Below are positions 60,402 through 64,000 of a stretch of 64,000 nt of DNA, in pieces (position 1 is the stretch's first letter; every line of letters starts with the position of its first letter). Made by a program: the position numbers and the translations under genes. Origin of the DNA: Gossypium raimondii (taxonomy: Eukaryota; Streptophyta; Magnoliopsida; Malvales; Malvaceae); NCBI RefSeq assembly GCF_025698545.1, contig NC_068575.1:62381980-62445979 (forward strand), read 5' to 3'. The notes under the pieces were generated by a model. The model had not been told where the DNA came from, ran no database searches, and saw only the letters and a program-made list of their open reading frames with translations.

Positions 60402-60916
60402 TAGAGGTGCTCATGGGCCGGGCGGCCCGGCCCGGCCCAACGGTCCGCCCGAAATATGGGAGGGTTTGGGTAAAATTATAGGCCCGAAATATGGGCTTGG
60501 GCAAAAAACGAGGCCCGTTTAGAAAACGGGCCGGGCCTCGGGTACCACTTTTTTGGCCCGGGCCCGGCCCGGCCCGATTAATAAATATATTTATTTTTTT
60601 AATTTTAAAATATTTTTTACATACTTTTTTAATTTTTTTTAAATTTTAAAATATTTTTAAAATACTTTTTTTAATTTTTTTTAATTTTAAAATATTTTTA
60701 AAATATTTTTTAATTTTTTTTAATTTTAAAATATTTTGAAAATATTTTTTTTACTTTTTTAAAATTTTTAAAATAAATATGGGCCGGGCCCGGGCTTATG
60801 ATTTTTTCCCGGGCCGGGCTTGGGCAAAATCTTAGGCCCATATTTCGGGCCGGGCCCGGGCCTAGGACCCGGTCCAAAATTTTTTATGGGCCCGGCCCGG
60901 CCCATGAGCACCTCTA
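60402..60916. mobile_element. Non-autonomous hAT-like element with GGGCCGGG arms, copy 2
   Basis: A 515-bp element starts TAGAGGTGCTCATGGGCCGG and ends GGCCCATGAGCACCTCTA. Exact 8-bp duplications GACTGCAC lie at 60394-60401 and 60917-60924. The centre is an expanded array of 'ttttaatttttttttaattttaaaatattt'-like units. It lies about 390 bp downstream of the HOTHEAD-like stop codon. The ends are near-perfect inverted repeats, better preserved than in copy 1. Confidence 0.9.
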
Positions 60917-61181
60917 GACTGCACCAACTTCCTTTGTTTTCGTATATTTGTAATTCATATATGTTCTTTTACCTTAAAATCTACTATTTCAACTGATTCA
61001 TTTTCCTATACTTTTATTCAACATATCAAAATATCTCCTTTAATGATAGGGATTATTTTTAAAATAAATTGGTAAAATAAGTATTTTTTATTAAAATTTA
61101 CTAATTTGTTGCACTCATATGAGGTGTTATATAATTGACGAAAAATAAATAGGTTAAGTTGATAAATTATTGGACTAGAAT

Positions 61182-61982
61182 TTTAAAATTGAAAAGTACA
61201 CCAATAGTTATCCAACTATGAAAAAACTATAAAATGATCATACAACTTTTGACCCTTTTCAAGTAAAATACACCCGTAGTTATCCAACTATTACTATTCT
61301 TTTTTGGTAATTTACTTATAAAAATATATAAAATGATTATCTAACTTTTGACTTTTTTTCTGTCATCCTACTATTCAATTTTTTATTTGTTGGTCACCAC
61401 CCATTAAATTACCGAGGAAAGACAATTTGGTAAATTTTAAAATTGATATAATAGTACTTTTAACCCTCAACATTTATAAATTGTATCAATTTAGTCTTGG
61501 TTCCAAAAATCTAACCCTTAACATTTACATATTGTGTAATTTAATTTTTTTTGTAATTTTACTTTTACTTGTGACATTAAAGGCTAAAAGAACAACAAAA
61601 GATGAAATTATTATATTAGATTTTCTAGTGTCTCCTTTTGGTATGGTCTCGGTCAAATTTAGTTGATAATTTCTTCTTCTTTTTTACTTTTTAGGTGAAA
61701 AGATCACAAAGAGAAGTAAAATTGAAAAAAAAAATACACAATTTATAAACGTTGAGGGTTAAATTTTTTAGAATCAAGACTAAATTGACCCAATGTATAA
61801 TGTTGAGGGTTAAAATTACTATTATGTCTATTTTAAAAACTGTCACGTCATTTTCTCACAAGTCATTTAACAATTAGTGACCAAAAAAGAAATAAATTGA
61901 ATAGTTGAATGACAAAAAAAAAAAACTTACCAAAGTTGCGGGGCTACAAGTATAGTTTACTCTTTCAATTTTTAAAATACAA
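61182..61982. repeat. Foldback element (family B copy 2, larger)
   Basis: The outer left end 'attttaaaattgaaaagtac' pairs with the right end 'gtttactctttcaatttttaa'. Inner arms repeat the family B words 'tatcaatttagtcttggttc' and 'gttgagggttaaattttttag' seen near 35.1-35.5 kb. The 800-bp size suggests one foldback nested in or expanded from another. Confidence 0.5.
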
Positions 61983-62976
61983 AGACTAAACCTCAAATTC
62001 TATAAAAATTGAAGGACTAAAAACAGATTTTAACGTTCTTGAAATAAGAAAAAGTCACAATTCCCACACCCACTTTGTTTTTTCCTTTAATGCAATTCAT
62101 ACTCTTTTAACTCAACAAAAAAAATATATAAAAAAAACATTAGGAAGTCCAATTAAAGCAAACCCCCACACACACTAAAAAATATGTATAACATAGTAAA
62201 AGTTATGGCTGAACTCTCCATACAAGACAAGACACGTGACATGTCTGCTACCAACATGTTGGCGTGTCGGCACACCATTGCTCCAAACCTCACGTCATTG
62301 TACGATGATGTTTCTTTTATATATTTAAAAATTAAATCATTAGTATTATACTTATTTTGCTACTATACTCCTTTCAATCTTTCCTCTTTTCTTCCTTAGT
62401 TTTACCAAAAACAAAATAATGCCCAGACCCAGTCTTTTGAATCTCTTTTGATCACAATTTAATTTATTTTTTATTTGGGATTTGAGAGGTTTTTTTTTTT
62501 TTAAATTTTTGTTTCCATTCTTAAAGTTTTGGAGATATAAAGAGAAAAACGGACCTTAGGGTTAATTTGTGGTTAGAAAATAAAGAGATTTTCTTCTTCT
62601 TTTTGGTCCCAAAATAAAGAGATTGATACTTCAAAAAATAGAAAGATTCTAAGCGTTTTTGTTTTTGAACTTTTCATTTTGTTCCTTTTTTGCCGTTTTT
62701 ACAGCTTTGATTATTCCCTTCTTCTTCCTTTAACCAGAAATTTTTTGTTCTATTGACTGCAGTACGTTGTTAAGTTGTGAATTCCATTGGAAAATCTATC
62801 TGGGTTTTCCTTAAAATATAATTTCCATTGAATTCTATACATAATTTTCCTTTATATATCTGAGCCCAACTAGAAGAACCATTTGAAGTATTTTTTCTTT
62901 TTAATTTTTGGTGAGTATTTTTTTTTTGCTGTTTTAAGCTTTTAGGGTTTTGCAGCATTTTTTAAAAAAGTAGGAG
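61983..62976. promoter_or_regulatory. Probable promoter and leader region of the MADS-box gene
   Basis: About 62400-62976 is CT- and T-rich without ORFs, as in MIKC gene leaders. A possible donor (GGTGAGTA near 62909) and acceptor (TTTTGCAG near 62955) are too close to make a normal intron. No CArG box is confidently identified. Confidence 0.3.
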
Positions 62977-63158
62977 ATGGTGAGAGGCAAAATTCAGATT
63001 AAGCGAATTGAAAATGCAACGAGCCGGCAAGTCACCTTCTCTAAGCGACGAAATGGGTTGTTGAAGAAGGCTTACGAACTATATGTTCTCTGCGATGCTG
63101 AAGTAGCTGTCATCATATTTTCTAATAAAGGAAAACTCTATGAGTTCTCAAGTTGCGA
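62977..63158 (+). CDS. SOC1-like MIKC MADS-box factor, first exon only
   Basis: The ATG at 62977 opens [20 protein letters not shown], the MADS DNA-binding domain, read through to [10 protein letters not shown]. The exon ends GA|GTAAGT at 63158, 182 nt long in phase 2, the usual size and phase of the first MIKC MADS exon. MVRGK plus KLYEFSS is closest to the SOC1/AGL42 (TM3) group, which controls flowering time and meristem fate through binding CArG boxes as dimers. Residue 36 is Tyr in [13 protein letters not shown] where plant MIKC proteins usually have Ser, an uncommon change near the dimer interface. The I, K and C regions are not found before the window end, so intron 1 exceeds 840 bp. 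Confidence 0.9.
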
Positions 63159-64000
63159 GTAAGTTCATTGTTCATTGTTCATTGATTTTCCTTCATTTTT
63201 TTCATTTCCCCATAACTAGATTTTCAAGAAATTTTGCTGGAGTTAGTATATATGAATTCGTGTTGTAGCAATAAAGTATGGGTTAAGTTGCATTAGTTGA
63301 GGATAGTGGCTGATGATGTTTTGGGCTATAATTGCTTTGATATATAGGATTAATTTCATGCCTGTCTCTTCTGACTCCTTTTTTCTCGTTTGGTCTTAAT
63401 CATATCTTTCTATACCAATTAAGTTTTATATTTTTTGTACGGTTAAGATTTTATGAACAATCTTCAAATCTTGTTCACTTATGGTGGATTTTGTTTTGGT
63501 CCTTTGACTAAATATAATTATACCCTATTTGGCAAATCTTTTCTTTTGTTTGTTTGTTTTTTGGGGTTTTGGCAAAGAAAATTAAGAGCAAAAATAGTAT
63601 ATAAGTTCTATGATCAAGTACTTGAATCCTTATTATATTCATGTGTTTCTGCTTTTGTGTTTACGAATTTTTTAGTTCCCTATCCTTGCTTAAGAAAGTA
63701 GATCATCTCATCATCCCTTGAAACTCTGTTGACCTGTGTCTTCTAATGAATTGATTGTCTTTTAGGGTTTTGCAAAAGGTTTTTGAACAGCCAGTTGCAA
63801 GCCTAGCAAGTGTTGCTGGGAACCATCCATTGACATAGTTTTGGTTCAATGACTAGATTTTCAGTAGGGCAATCTTAAATTAATTACTGCATATTAGTAA
63901 AATGGACACCCTTTTGTGCCATAGGATAGCTTTACCAGCAACACCAGCCTATGTATAAGAGGTAACTAGATTCTAGTTTAAAACAAAGCTTCTTTCAATC
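63159..64000 (+). other. Intron 1 (partial) of the MADS-box gene
   Basis: T-rich sequence following the 5' splice site. I looked for the expected second exon beginning (an M-Q/L-x-x-I-x-R-Y type sequence) and did not find it. The open frame at 63453-63701 has no domain. Confidence 0.5.

Noticed and set aside
1-64000. tRNA, rRNA, CRISPR, organelle-derived inserts or telomeric repeats
   Set aside because: I scanned for tRNA-like GGTTCGAATCC boxes, tandem spaced repeats and telomere arrays and found none that hold up by eye.

Overview
This is AT-rich nuclear DNA from a flowering plant. Spliced genes with GT-AG introns, plant-only transcription factor families (AP2/ERF-DREB, MIKC MADS-box), a plant L1-type LINE and many short foldback transposons all point to a dicot. 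The repeat style (a hAT-like element with GGGCCGGGC arms, and foldbacks built on 'taaattagtcactgtacattaaat'-like arms) recalls Malvaceae, probably cotton (Gossypium). That assignment is inference from memory, not a database match.

Layout. 1-3.6 kb is AT-rich with one foldback element. 3.6-10.5 kb is a decayed LINE bounded by a 17-bp target duplication; it is itself split by a 1.47-kb solo LTR with its own 5-bp duplication. 12.8-14.6 kb (+) is a four-exon BAG-domain co-chaperone gene. 14.6-24.5 kb is intergenic with foldback elements, a hAT-like element and one doubtful small minus-strand ORF. 24.5-26.1 kb (-) is a single-exon MATE transporter of the DTX48-52 type. 26.2-36.1 kb is intergenic. 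36.15-36.83 kb (+) is an intronless DREB-type ERF. 36.8-44.7 kb has no gene I can support. 44.7-46.1 kb is a long-TIR MULE-like element carrying what looks like captured gene sequence, followed at 46.2-46.66 kb by a second solo LTR (ATTTT duplication). 47.47-48.11 kb (+) is an intronless CBF/DREB1 gene. 49.7-51.5 kb (-) is a five-exon PGAP3/Per1-like GPI-remodelling gene. 51.5-57.9 kb is intergenic with a hAT-like element. 57.96-60.01 kb (+) is a five-exon HOTHEAD-like GMC oxidoreductase. 60.4-60.9 kb is a second copy of the same hAT-like family. 62.98 kb to the window end (+) holds the first exon of a SOC1-like MADS-box gene whose other exons lie outside.

The genes do not form a pathway or operon; this is an ordinary plant gene neighbourhood with independent promoters. 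I see no tRNA, rRNA, CRISPR array, origin or new multi-gene system. The most unusual material is the transposon layer: nested insertions with intact target duplications, a candidate gene-capturing MULE and a TATA-bearing solo LTR stacked upstream of the CBF gene, and related hAT-like elements flanking the GMC gene. Inside a gene, the PGAP3-like gene has a 96-nt intron with no in-frame stop. Gene models were spliced by eye and checked for reading phase; most repeat boundaries are approximate unless a target duplication is given.
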